A stretch of DNA of 64,000 nt from the NCBI RefSeq assembly GCF_030009775.1, contig NZ_JASCTH010000003.1, forward strand, positions 124,001 through 188,000. The letters run 5' to 3'. How positions within the stretch are numbered: position 1 is the stretch's first letter; the number at the start of each line of letters is the position of its first letter. Both the position numbers and the translations under genes were made by a program. This document shows positions 54,046-60,997 of the stretch, in pieces. The notes beneath the pieces were generated by a model that worked only from the letters and a program-made list of their open reading frames with translations, was not told the origin of the DNA and did no database searches. This DNA is from Actinoplanes sandaracinus. GTDB taxonomy: Bacteria; Actinomycetota; Actinomycetes; Mycobacteriales; Micromonosporaceae.

Positions 54046-54684
54046 CTACGCCCGCTCGAACTCGCCCTTCTTGGCGCCGTCCAGGAACGCATCCCACTCG
54101 GCGCCGGTAAAGACCAGCGGCTGGCCGGACGGGTTCTTCGAGTCGCGGACCACGGTGGCGTTCTCCAGGAATGCCACCTCGACGCAGTGGCCGGTCGCAT
54201 TGGACTTGCCGGCCTTGCGCCACTCGGCGTCCGCCAAGTTGATCGTCATGCCCTTGGTTTCGATGATCATTTCGCTCTCCTTCGTCCGCCCGGCCGGCGT
54301 GGCCGGGACGTTTTCATGCCCGGTCGCCGGCAGTGCCCCGAGTGCCCGGAGTGTCCGCAGAGCGGCGGCGAACTGCTCCGGCCCGGCGTCGTGGTGGAGA
54401 GTGAGCCGGGCAAGCACGCGCACGCTGCCGCTGCCGTCCACCTCCCATTCGTCGACGCTGCGGTATCCGTCCGGCCCCGGGCGGTCCGTGGTGACGGCGA
54501 CGCTGCGGGCCCCACCCGGTTCCACCGCCGCCATCCAGATGTCGGCGGTGTCGGCATCCGGATCGTCGATGCGCCAGTCAGGCACAAGGCTCGCGAGGTG
54601 CCGGATGAACCCATCGGGGGCGCTGCCCTCAGCCAGGGGATAGCCGGGCCAGTCGACGAACTCGCGCAAGGTCACCTCAGCCAT
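54046..54684 (-). CDS. DUF397 protein with 137-aa N-terminal extension
   Basis: 212 aa. The C-terminal about 65 residues are a DUF397 domain (MTINLADAEWRKAGKSNATGH, VVRDSKNPSGQPLVFTG, EWDAFLDGAKKGEF). DUF397 proteins usually stand alone next to XRE regulators. The N-terminal part (LREFVDWPGYPLAEGSAP, DPDADTADIWMAAVEPGG) is a small unrecognised domain with no stop between. GAAGGAG lies 6 bases upstream of internal ATG 54270 (MIIETKG), so a separate 74-aa DUF397 protein may also be made. ATG 54684 overlaps the previous gene by 8 bases. The operon diverges from the XRE gene. Confidence 0.72.
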   Translation of the reverse strand: MAEVTLREFVDWPGYPLAEGSAPDGFIRHLASLVPDWRIDDPDADTADIWMAAVEPGGARSVAVTTDRPGPDGYRSVDEWEVDGSGSVRVLARLTLHHDAGPEQFAAALRTLRALGALPATGHENVPATPAGRTKESEMIIETKGMTINLADAEWRKAGKSNATGHCVEVAFLENATVVRDSKNPSGQPLVFTGAEWDAFLDGAKKGEFERA

Positions 54685-55015
54685 CGGACGGCACCGGGCG
54701 CTGGAGGAGGTAGGTAGCGCCATGCCCGATGCCATCGTCGGCCGGGTCCAACACGAGCCGCTTGGCCGGGACGCGCCGGACGTACCCGGCTCCGGAGCCG
54801 CCGTCGATCCACACCTCGGCCATGCCGTCAGTCGGCAGCACGCGCGGCCCGACAACCGGAATCGGCCGGCTCATGCGAGTCGGGCCAGTTGGTCGAGGAT
54901 TGCGTCGGACCGCATCCGAGTGTTCGGCTGCCTGGCGCCGCTCGGCCTCTTGCCACTGGCGGACCTCGCGGACACGCCGTCGCCACGTCAGGTATCGCTG
55001 GATTTCCGTAAGCAC
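54677..55015 (-). CDS. Accessory protein upstream of the DUF397 fusion (112 aa)
   Basis: 112 aa. It has an N-terminal coiled-coil-like segment rich in Arg/Glu (LTEIQRYLTWRRRVREVRQW), a central basic linker, and a C-terminal beta-rich part (VGPRVLPTDGMAEVWIDGG, RLVLDPADDG). I do not recognise the family. GTG 55015 has GGGGAGG 5 bases upstream. Its stop overlaps the DUF397 fusion start by 8 bases, so they are coupled. It is the first gene of the operon divergent from the XRE regulator. Confidence 0.65.
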   Translation of the reverse strand: MLTEIQRYLTWRRRVREVRQWQEAERRQAAEHSDAVRRNPRPTGPTRMSRPIPVVGPRVLPTDGMAEVWIDGGSGAGYVRRVPAKRLVLDPADDGIGHGATYLLQRPVPSDG

Positions 55016-55147
55016 GCTCGCCTCCCCTGGGTCGGGCGGCGGCAAGCTCGTGGACTACCCAGCCGCACGCTCGCCACCGCCAGGACGCGACACCGGGCAC
55101 GAGGTCAAACCCTCTGCCGTCGCTGGTCGCGAACCCGCTTGAAGAAT

Positions 55148-55222
55148 GTCGCCAGAACGTCGCCGATTGCGACGACGCCCAAGGCGACATTCCGGCGACA
55201 TTTGAGGCGACATTCCGGCGAC
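55148..55222. promoter_or_regulatory. Array of six GGCGAC half-sites in three 11-bp pairs
   Basis: GTCGCC at 55148 and 55159 (one pair, inverted orientation); GGCGAC at 55183 and 55194; GGCGAC at 55206 and 55217. Each pair is spaced 11 bases start to start, one DNA turn. GGCGACATTCCGGCGAC is repeated exactly at 55183-55199 and 55206-55222, 23 bases apart. The array ends 9 bases before the XRE -10 (TACCGT), so it is a likely operator. Confidence 0.65.
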
Positions 55223-55230
55223 GTAAGTAG

Positions 55231-55236
55231 TACCGT
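55231..55236 (+). promoter_or_regulatory. -10 element for leaderless XRE mRNA
   Basis: TACCGT lies 7 bases before ATG 55244, just downstream of the GGCGAC array. Confidence 0.45.
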
Positions 55237-55243
55237 CGGGATC

Positions 55244-55984
55244 ATGAGCACTCAGTCCCGGCCGAACAACGCGCTCCGCGCTGTTCGCCTGTCCATGCGG
55301 CTCAGCCAGGACGAATTCGCCGAGCGGATGCGCCAGGCCGGAGCCGAGAGCACCACCAAACGAACCGTCCAACGCTACGAGAGCGGCGAGATCGCTCAGC
55401 CCCGCCCGGCAAGCGCCCGCGCTCTGGAAGTCGTCACGCGCCTTCCCATCCAGTCGCTCGGCTTCCCGGCTGACGTGGACGCGATGGTCGTCGACGACGG
55501 ACGCGGCGGCCACGACTTGGAGGTGCGCGGGACCACCCTGCCCACTCAGGCGGGCCCAGCGCGATCGAACGGCGGCTACTCCGGTGTGTGGCTCAGCCGG
55601 TACCAGTACTTCAGTTCCGGCCGCAACGACACGTACACCGGTCAGCACCATGTCGTCCTGTTGCAGCACGGCGACCGGGTCACTGTGCGCAGCCTCCACG
55701 GCGGCAACAAGTCGTTGCTCACCATGGACCTGGTCGTCGACGGGAACGTCATCACCGGCACGTGGGTGGAGGAAACCGACCCCACCGGCTACTACCGCGG
55801 GGGCCGCTACCACGGAGCGATCCAGCTGCTCGCGGAGCCCACCGGCCGCCGGCTGACCGGTAAGTGGGTCGGCTTCGGCAAGGAGATGGACATCAACACC
55901 GGGCCGTGGGAGTTGTCCTTCCTGGACGCCAGCACCAGCAAGGCGACGCTCACCAAGTACGCCGAGGAGCCCGAGAACGAGTAG
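55244..55984 (+). CDS. XRE-family regulator with C-terminal beta-barrel-like domain
   Basis: 246 aa. The N-terminal HTH (about 8-70) reads ALRAVRLSMRLSQDEFAERM and KRTVQRYESGEIAQP. The C-terminal domain (about 110-235) reads GVWLSRYQYFSSGRN, HHVVLLQHGDRVTV, GTWVEETDPTGYY, GKWVGFGKEMDINTGPWELS, a lipocalin-like pattern seen in actinobacterial HTH proteins; a ligand-sensing role is inference. ATG 55244 is leaderless. It probably binds the GGCGAC array, controlling itself and the divergent operon. Its stop codon (TAG) shares a base with a perfect palindrome. Confidence 0.85.
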   Translation: MSTQSRPNNALRAVRLSMRLSQDEFAERMRQAGAESTTKRTVQRYESGEIAQPRPASARALEVVTRLPIQSLGFPADVDAMVVDDGRGGHDLEVRGTTLPTQAGPARSNGGYSGVWLSRYQYFSSGRNDTYTGQHHVVLLQHGDRVTVRSLHGGNKSLLTMDLVVDGNVITGTWVEETDPTGYYRGGRYHGAIQLLAEPTGRRLTGKWVGFGKEMDINTGPWELSFLDASTSKATLTKYAEEPENE

Positions 55985-56064
55985 AACCCATGGGTTCAGC
56001 CGTCTCCCATGGGAGACACGGAGCGACCCGCCCCCGGTGTGCTCGATTGAGCACGGGGAGCGGG
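55984..56064 (+). terminator. Tandem palindromes and hairpin after the XRE gene
   Basis: GAACCCATGGGTTC (55984-55997) and GTCTCCCATGGGAGAC (56002-56017) are perfect palindromes with the same CCCATGGG centre. A third hairpin (CCCGC...GTGCTC / GAGCAC...GCGGG, 56027-56064) follows and is the probable terminator. Confidence 0.5.
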
Positions 56065-56090
56065 CCGCTGATGTGTCTCAGATGAGATAG

Positions 56091-56271
56091 TCAGGCTCGG
56101 TGGGCCTCGGACAGGTAGCCGAAGCTCTTCCAGGTGAACAGCAACTGTGCGGCCTGGTCTCGGTTGTCGGGGATGAATAGGCACAGGGCCGCCACGGCCT
56201 CGTCGACCGGCTGGGGGGTTGGGCCCCGTCCGCTTCACCGCGGCGGTGAAGGCGTCTGGCAGCCCGGACAC
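56091..56271 (-). pseudogene. Small gene with a +1/-1 shift at a C6 run
   Basis: Two protein-like halves lie in different frames: LPDAFTAAVKRTGPNP and, in another frame, QPVDEAVAALCLFIPDNRDQ ... WKSFGYLSEAHRA followed by TGA (56093-56091). The switch point is a run of six C on the minus strand (G6 at 56213-56218); removing one C joins the halves into about 59 codons from GTG 56271. It could be a real frameshift, a slipped run in one strain, or a sequencing error. I do not recognise the product. Confidence 0.5.
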
Positions 56272-56317
56272 GCACCTTCAGCCCCGTGGAGGCGGTCTCT
56301 CGTTGGGAGGGACGGGC

Positions 56318-57301
56318 TCAGTTGCTCATTGTCAGGGTCTTCTTGGCAAGTTCGTACACGGGCAGAACGTTGGCGTACTCGTCCGCCCCGAACGGCGCCA
56401 GCTTCACCACGACCGCGCCGCGCGGGGTGTTCAGGGCGAACGCCGAGTACTTGCTCTGGTGATCCATCACCTTGTTGTACGGCTCGTAGGTCACTTCAGC
56501 GGCCGGCTGCCCGCCGATCGTGAGTTCGGTGTACCTGATGTTGTGCACGTCGAGGTTGCCCGCCTTGCGGGCATCCGAGGATTCGGCGGCGAGGAATGCC
56601 TCAAGGTGGCCGCGCGGGGTGCCGGTACGCAGCGTCTTGGCGATGTACACCCGCAGGTTGCCGACTTCGCCGGCCGGCTTGCCGTCCACGACGCACGCCG
56701 CGTCGAACGGGCCGTTGCGGTACAGGAAGGCCACGTCCTCACGTTTGCCGAGGTCGACGGCCTCCGGCTTCCAGAGCGGCACCAGGTCGAATGTCACCGG
56801 CAGCTCGCAAGCACTGCCGGCAGCACCCAGCCGCATGATGGGCGTGCCCGGCGAGGCGGTCGGAGTCAGAGGGCCCTCGCAGAGTTTCTCCATCTCAGCG
56901 GTGCCGCTCTCGAAAGCGGGGGCATCCAGATCGGTAGGGTCCTTCGCCTTGGACAGCTGCTCCGCGGCAGCGGCCAGCCTCTCCGCAGCGGCGCGCAGAG
57001 CGGGATCGGTGACCTTGGCAGCCTGACCGCGCGCCGTGGTGGCGTAATCGGTGAGGGCCTTACGGATAGCGGCAGTGGAGTCGGAGTCCGTGCTGAGCTC
57101 TGCGCTGATCATGCTCTTAACCAGGTCACGCAATGAGCCGGCGACGGCCTCACAGTCTTCGGCCTGCCGATCCTTGGCGGTCGCCGCGGACGACGCCCCT
57201 TCCGCGCTCGGCGATGTCGGCTCGGTGTTGTTACAACCGGTCAGGACAAGAACCGACATGGCAGCGGCCGCTGCCATGACTACTCGGCCCGGCGCATGCA
57301 T
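56318..57301 (-). CDS. Secreted lipoprotein of unknown function
   Basis: 327 aa. The signal sequence has a lipobox SVLVLTGC (Cys23 lipidated). A Ser/Thr/Ala-rich linker is followed by a helical segment (EDCEAVAGSLRDLVKSMISAEL; AAAERLAAAAEQLSKAKD) and an alpha/beta C-terminal domain (KREDVAFLYRNGPFD, EVTYEPYNKV, RGAVVVKLAPFGADEY). The conserved Cys residues suggest disulfides outside the membrane. GTGGAG precedes ATG 57301, with a TAGGCT -10 about 20 bases upstream. No enzyme assignment is possible. Confidence 0.82.
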   Translation of the reverse strand: MHAPGRVVMAAAAAMSVLVLTGCNNTEPTSPSAEGASSAATAKDRQAEDCEAVAGSLRDLVKSMISAELSTDSDSTAAIRKALTDYATTARGQAAKVTDPALRAAAERLAAAAEQLSKAKDPTDLDAPAFESGTAEMEKLCEGPLTPTASPGTPIMRLGAAGSACELPVTFDLVPLWKPEAVDLGKREDVAFLYRNGPFDAACVVDGKPAGEVGNLRVYIAKTLRTGTPRGHLEAFLAAESSDARKAGNLDVHNIRYTELTIGGQPAAEVTYEPYNKVMDHQSKYSAFALNTPRGAVVVKLAPFGADEYANVLPVYELAKKTLTMSN

Positions 57302-57382
57302 AGAAGTGATCTCCACAGGCCGGGAGCCTAGACGTGTGACATCACAGCCAGCCATCGATATCCGGACGAGGGGAGCCGACGG

Positions 57383-58039
57383 TCAGTGGTAGGAGCGTTT
57401 GCCCAGACGCTGGGCGGTGTCCCAGAGGCGTTCGGCTCGGCGGGTGGCGGTGGTGATCGCCGACGCCGGGTCCGAGGGCAGGCGGGTGCTGATCAGGCGG
57501 CTCAACGGGCGGGCCAGCGGGTTCTCCCGGGCCGCGCCCTCGGCGGGGACCACCACACCCAGGTACGCGCGGCGCAGGGTGCGCGGCGCGACGACCGACA
57601 GGATGCGGTGCAGGTGGCCGCGCTGGGCGACGATCGCGACGGGTCGGTCGTCGCCGAAGTGGCCCTCGTGTTCGGCGCGCAGCAGGTTGGTGACGGTGTC
57701 CACGGAGTGGCGTTCGACCCGGACGGCCGTGTCGTCGATGCCGGCGGTGCGGAGCCAGGCGCGCATCAGGTCGGCTTCGGGGACGCCGCGGAAGGTTTCG
57801 CCGGGGGCGTCCGGTGAGGTCCACGGCACGCCTTTGCTGTCGATCGGGGACTTGTAGCCGGAGCAGACGATCAGGCCCCGCCCCAGGAACCGGTGCAGGT
57901 CGGCGGCGACCCGGCAGCGGTCGGCGCCGCCGGGGGTGAGCCCGGAGCAGTCTGGGCTGCGGCCGTGGCCGGGCACCAGAACGTGCGCGACCTCCCCCAG
58001 CGTCAGGCCGGGCGTCCCGGGCAGCACCTCGAATCCCAC
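57383..58039 (-). CDS. YdcF/SanA-like (DUF218) protein
   Basis: 218 aa, DUF218-like Rossmann fold: AHVLVPGHG at the start, GLIVCSGYKS, a conserved VERHSVDTVTNLLRAE motif, and VAIVAQRGHLHRILSVV. Family members bind nucleotides or affect envelope permeability; the reaction is not established. No transmembrane segment is visible. GTG 58039 is the first codon of the family-like sequence. A 154-base spacer to the mannosyltransferase gene holds nothing I recognise. Confidence 0.72.
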   Translation of the reverse strand: MGFEVLPGTPGLTLGEVAHVLVPGHGRSPDCSGLTPGGADRCRVAADLHRFLGRGLIVCSGYKSPIDSKGVPWTSPDAPGETFRGVPEADLMRAWLRTAGIDDTAVRVERHSVDTVTNLLRAEHEGHFGDDRPVAIVAQRGHLHRILSVVAPRTLRRAYLGVVVPAEGAARENPLARPLSRLISTRLPSDPASAITTATRRAERLWDTAQRLGKRSYH

Positions 58040-58193
58040 GGAAGATCAGTCTGCCAGCGCCGAGCGAGGACGAGCCGCCGGGCCGAGCGTGATCCGGCGC
58101 GTACGGCCGGCCTGCGGTGTCCACGCGTGTCGATCACCGCGAACCAGCCGGTCCAGGTGCGCGGCCGACCGCCGAGGTGGAACGGCGTGGAGA

Positions 58194-59363
58194 CTAGGCG
58201 GTGATCTTTTCCGGTTCACGGGCGTCGGACGAACGACGGATCCCCAGAGGCGTCAGGACCAGCAGCGCCAGGCTGAACCAGACATAGATGTTTCCGCCCA
58301 GGAACTCCAGCGGTGGCTTGGGCGGCTTGTCCCACAGCCAGGTGACGTGCGACGTCATCAGCAGATAGCCCGCGGCGCCCAGATAGAAACGCGACCGGTG
58401 CTCCTGGAAGAGGGTGAGGCAGCGCGCCAGCGCCGGGATGAGCCACACGCAGTGGTGGATCCAGGTGACCGGGCTGATCAGGCAGCTCAGGAGGCCGGTC
58501 AGGGCGAGCCCGCCGAGCACGTCCTCCCGAGCCCTCGCCACCCGCCACGCCCAGACGGCGACGGTCAGCAGCACGCCGGCCATCCACACCTGCGACTCGA
58601 TGCTCTCGATCGGCAGGCGGGCCAGGGCGCCCCGCTCGGACTGGTTGGAGACGATGCTGAGCACGCCGACCCGGTCGGTGTTCCAGAGTGCCGAGGTCCA
58701 GAACTCGCGGGACTCGTCGGGGAAGATCGCCCCGGCCAGCAGGGTCACCCCGGTGGCCGTGCCGATGGCGGTGCCGGCGGCCCGCCAGCGCCGGGTGATG
58801 AGCAGATAGACGATGAAGACGCCGGGAGTCAGTTTGATCGCCGTGGCCAGGCCGATGCCGACGCCCGCCCATTTCCGGCCCTTGGCGAGGCCGAGCATCA
58901 TGTCGCCGGCGACGAGGGCCAGCAGCAGCGTGTTGACCTGGCCGAAGGCGATCGTCTCGCGCACCGGCTCGAACGCCAGGGCGAGACAGAACGCGATCAT
59001 GTAGGCGAACCCCGTCGGCCAGCCCTTGCGCTCGATGTACGGCCCGACCAGCCAGTGGACCAGCAGGCAGGTGGTGATCACCGTCCCGATAGTCGCGAGG
59101 ACCATGACCATCAGCAGCGGCAGGACCGCCATCGGGGACATGACCAGGCCCGCGAAGGGCGGGTAGGTGAAGCCGTACGGAGTGCCGGGCCGCAGGAAGT
59201 CGTAGACCATGCCGCCGTCACGGAACCAGTACACGATCGCGCCGTGGTAGACCCGCGAGTCGAAGTACGTGTTGCGTTGAACCGCGAGAACGATGAGCCC
59301 CACCGTGATCGACACCAGGCCGACGACTATCGCTTTTCGCTTGGCGGGAGTGGGATGGGGCAT
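58194..59363 (-). CDS. GT87-type (DUF2029) polyprenyl-phosphate mannosyltransferase-like membrane protein
   Basis: 389 aa with about 10 transmembrane helices and the GT-C pattern: an acidic loop after helix 1 (RNTYFDSRVYHGAIVYWF), TPYGFTYPPFAGL, and the central motif FGQVNTLLLALVAGD. It uses lipid-linked mannose for envelope glycolipids in related bacteria; the exact acceptor is not known here. ATG 59363 lies 7 bases after the minus-strand box TAAGGT (59376-59371). Confidence 0.85.
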   Translation of the reverse strand: MPHPTPAKRKAIVVGLVSITVGLIVLAVQRNTYFDSRVYHGAIVYWFRDGGMVYDFLRPGTPYGFTYPPFAGLVMSPMAVLPLLMVMVLATIGTVITTCLLVHWLVGPYIERKGWPTGFAYMIAFCLALAFEPVRETIAFGQVNTLLLALVAGDMMLGLAKGRKWAGVGIGLATAIKLTPGVFIVYLLITRRWRAAGTAIGTATGVTLLAGAIFPDESREFWTSALWNTDRVGVLSIVSNQSERGALARLPIESIESQVWMAGVLLTVAVWAWRVARAREDVLGGLALTGLLSCLISPVTWIHHCVWLIPALARCLTLFQEHRSRFYLGAAGYLLMTSHVTWLWDKPPKPPLEFLGGNIYVWFSLALLVLTPLGIRRSSDAREPEKITA

Positions 59364-59370
59364 GCCGCAG

Positions 59371-59376
59371 ACCTTA
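59371..59376 (-). promoter_or_regulatory. -10 element for leaderless GT87 mRNA
   Basis: TAAGGT on the minus strand, 7 bases before ATG 59363. Confidence 0.45.
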
Positions 59377-59427
59377 CCGTGACGGCCTGCGGCCCCGGAG
59401 AAACCGGTCGGAGCGGGCCGCCGTGGC

Positions 59428-59640
59428 CTAGCCCCCGGCGCGGCGGGCCTCGCGCTCGGCACGCTTGCGCTCGCGCTGCTCGTGGGTGAACCGCTTGCGG
59501 TTCTCCAGGTCGCGTTTCCAGTACTCACGGGCGAAGTGGTCGGCGCCGTGCACGGCGCCCTTGGTCTGCGCCGGGCCGATCATCGAGCGGAAGAACCAGT
59601 CGTCGAACGTCCGGTGGAACCACGCCTTGAACCCCGGCAC
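59428..59640 (-). CDS. Small basic protein divergent from the MarR regulator (70 aa)
   Basis: 70 aa. The N-terminal helix is aromatic and amphipathic (GFKAWFHRTFDDWFFRSM), followed by a charged C-terminal helix (RKRFTHEQRERKRAEREARR). It probably binds membrane or nucleic acid, but this is inference. GTG 59640 has GGGGAGG 4 bases upstream. It is divergent from the MarR gene, with two CCAA-N3-TTGG boxes between them, so the two are probably co-regulated. Confidence 0.68.
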   Translation of the reverse strand: MPGFKAWFHRTFDDWFFRSMIGPAQTKGAVHGADHFAREYWKRDLENRKRFTHEQRERKRAEREARRAGG

Positions 59641-59665
59641 AGCGCCTCCCCATATAGTTTGCGGG

Positions 59666-59691
59666 CCAATGATTGGTACCCCAACTATTGG
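59666..59691. promoter_or_regulatory. Two CCAA-N3-TTGG operator boxes
   Basis: CCAATGATTGG (59666-59676) and CCAACTATTGG (59681-59691), both symmetric and 15 bases apart, between the divergent 70-aa gene and the MarR gene, whose -10 is TAGAGT (59692-59697). They are probable MarR binding sites. Confidence 0.55.
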
Positions 59692-59723
59692 TAGAGTAGC
59701 GGTCGACCTGAGGAGATACGCAA

Positions 59724-60164
59724 GTGAGCGAGCCGACTGACGATCCCCTGGCGCTGGAGCAGCAGGTCTGCTTCGCCCTGTCGGTCGCCGCTCGCGGTGT
59801 CGTGGCGATCTACCGCCCTCTGCTCGAACCAATGGGCCTCACCCACCCGCAATACCTGGTGATGCTCGCCCTCTGGCAGTACTCCCCCCTCTCCGTGCGC
59901 CGCCTCAGCGAGCTGCTGCAACTCGACCCGGGCACACTCTCGCCGCTGCTGAAACGACTGGAGGCGATCGGCTACCTGCGCCGCGAGCGGGACCGGGCCG
60001 ACGAGCGCAGCCTGGCGATCACCCTGACCGAGCGGGGCCGCGAGCTGCGGTCCGAGGCCGAGAAGATCCCACCGGCCGTCGTCGAGCGGCTCGGCATGCC
60101 GGTCGAGGAGCTTCGCCGCGTGCACGCGGCGCTGACCCGGGTGATAGCGGCCGCCGGCGGCTGA
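59724..60164 (+). CDS. MarR-family (OhrR-type) peroxide-sensing regulator
   Basis: 146 aa winged helix-turn-helix. The OhrR-like N-terminus is LALEQQVCFALSVAARG, with the reactive Cys at residue 16. YRPLLEPMGLTHPQYLVMLALW and the wing RDRADERSLAITLTERG follow. OhrR proteins lose DNA binding when the Cys is oxidised by organic peroxides and normally repress ohr; ohr is not next to this gene, so the target may be the divergent 70-aa gene and itself. GTG 59724 follows GAGGAG by 8 bases. Confidence 0.9.
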   Translation: MSEPTDDPLALEQQVCFALSVAARGVVAIYRPLLEPMGLTHPQYLVMLALWQYSPLSVRRLSELLQLDPGTLSPLLKRLEAIGYLRRERDRADERSLAITLTERGRELRSEAEKIPPAVVERLGMPVEELRRVHAALTRVIAAAGG

Positions 60165-60232
60165 CACGGGAAGGTGAAATCCACGGCACTCATCCGCCGC
60201 CTTCGTTGAGCAGGGTGGGAGGACGAGGCCAG

Positions 60233-60997
60233 ATGTGGATCTGCGTCAATTGCGGTGAACGCAACAACGGGATGCCGGACGAGTGCGGGGCCTGCGCGCG
60301 CCCGCGCCGGGAGTCCCGGGCCGTGGAGATCTGGATACCCGAGCCCGCCCGGCCCGCCCCGCTGTGGATACCCGAGCCCGCGGACCCCGTCCACGCCGAG
60401 GAACCGTCCCGCAGCCGCGTGCTGCCGGCCCTTCCGATCCTCGTCCTGATCGGCGCCCTCGCCACCGCCGCCGTCTTCGGCGGCCCCCGGTTGCTGGGCT
60501 ACGAGAACGAGAAACGGCCCGCGGCGGTCGCCACGGTGTCTCCCGCTGCGGCGCCCGGCAGCGCCACTCCGATCCTGGAGAACGACCGGATCGGCCTGGT
60601 GACCGTGCGCCCGGGCCTCGACGACCCACGTGCCGCCGACGTGGCGGCCATGTTCGACACCTACTTCACCGGCATCAACGAGCGGGACTACGACGCCGTC
60701 GCGGGTGTGCTCGACCCGGCCGGGGACCTCGACCCCTCCGCGCCCCGGGAACTGCAGGCCTTCGCCCAGGGAACCTCGACCACCCGGGACTCCGACATCG
60801 TGCTGCGGGACCTGGCCGAGACGACGGCGGGACGGCTCCGGGCCGAGGTCAGTTTCCGCAGCGAGCAACGGACCGGCCACGGGCCGCCGCAACGGCTCGA
60901 CGAGACCTGCACGCTGTGGCAGGTCGTCTACGTTCTCAGCGCCGGCGACGGCACGTACCGCATGCTGCGCGGTAAGGGCGTCAGCAAACCGTGCTGA
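60233..60997 (+). CDS. Membrane protein with N-terminal zinc ribbon and extracytoplasmic domain
   Basis: 254 aa. The N-terminal WICVNCGERNNGMPDECGACA (shown in part: CVNC...CGAC) is a four-Cys zinc ribbon. A Pro-rich linker, one transmembrane helix (VLPALPILVLIGALATAAV) and an outer domain (MFDTYFTGINERDYDAVAG ... LWQVVYVLSAGDG) follow, resembling SnoaL/NTF2-like small folds. ATG 60233 follows GGGAGG by 10 bases. It is convergent with glnE, one base from its stop. No function is assigned. Confidence 0.75.
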   Translation: MWICVNCGERNNGMPDECGACARPRRESRAVEIWIPEPARPAPLWIPEPADPVHAEEPSRSRVLPALPILVLIGALATAAVFGGPRLLGYENEKRPAAVATVSPAAAPGSATPILENDRIGLVTVRPGLDDPRAADVAAMFDTYFTGINERDYDAVAGVLDPAGDLDPSAPRELQAFAQGTSTTRDSDIVLRDLAETTAGRLRAEVSFRSEQRTGHGPPQRLDETCTLWQVVYVLSAGDGTYRMLRGKGVSKPC

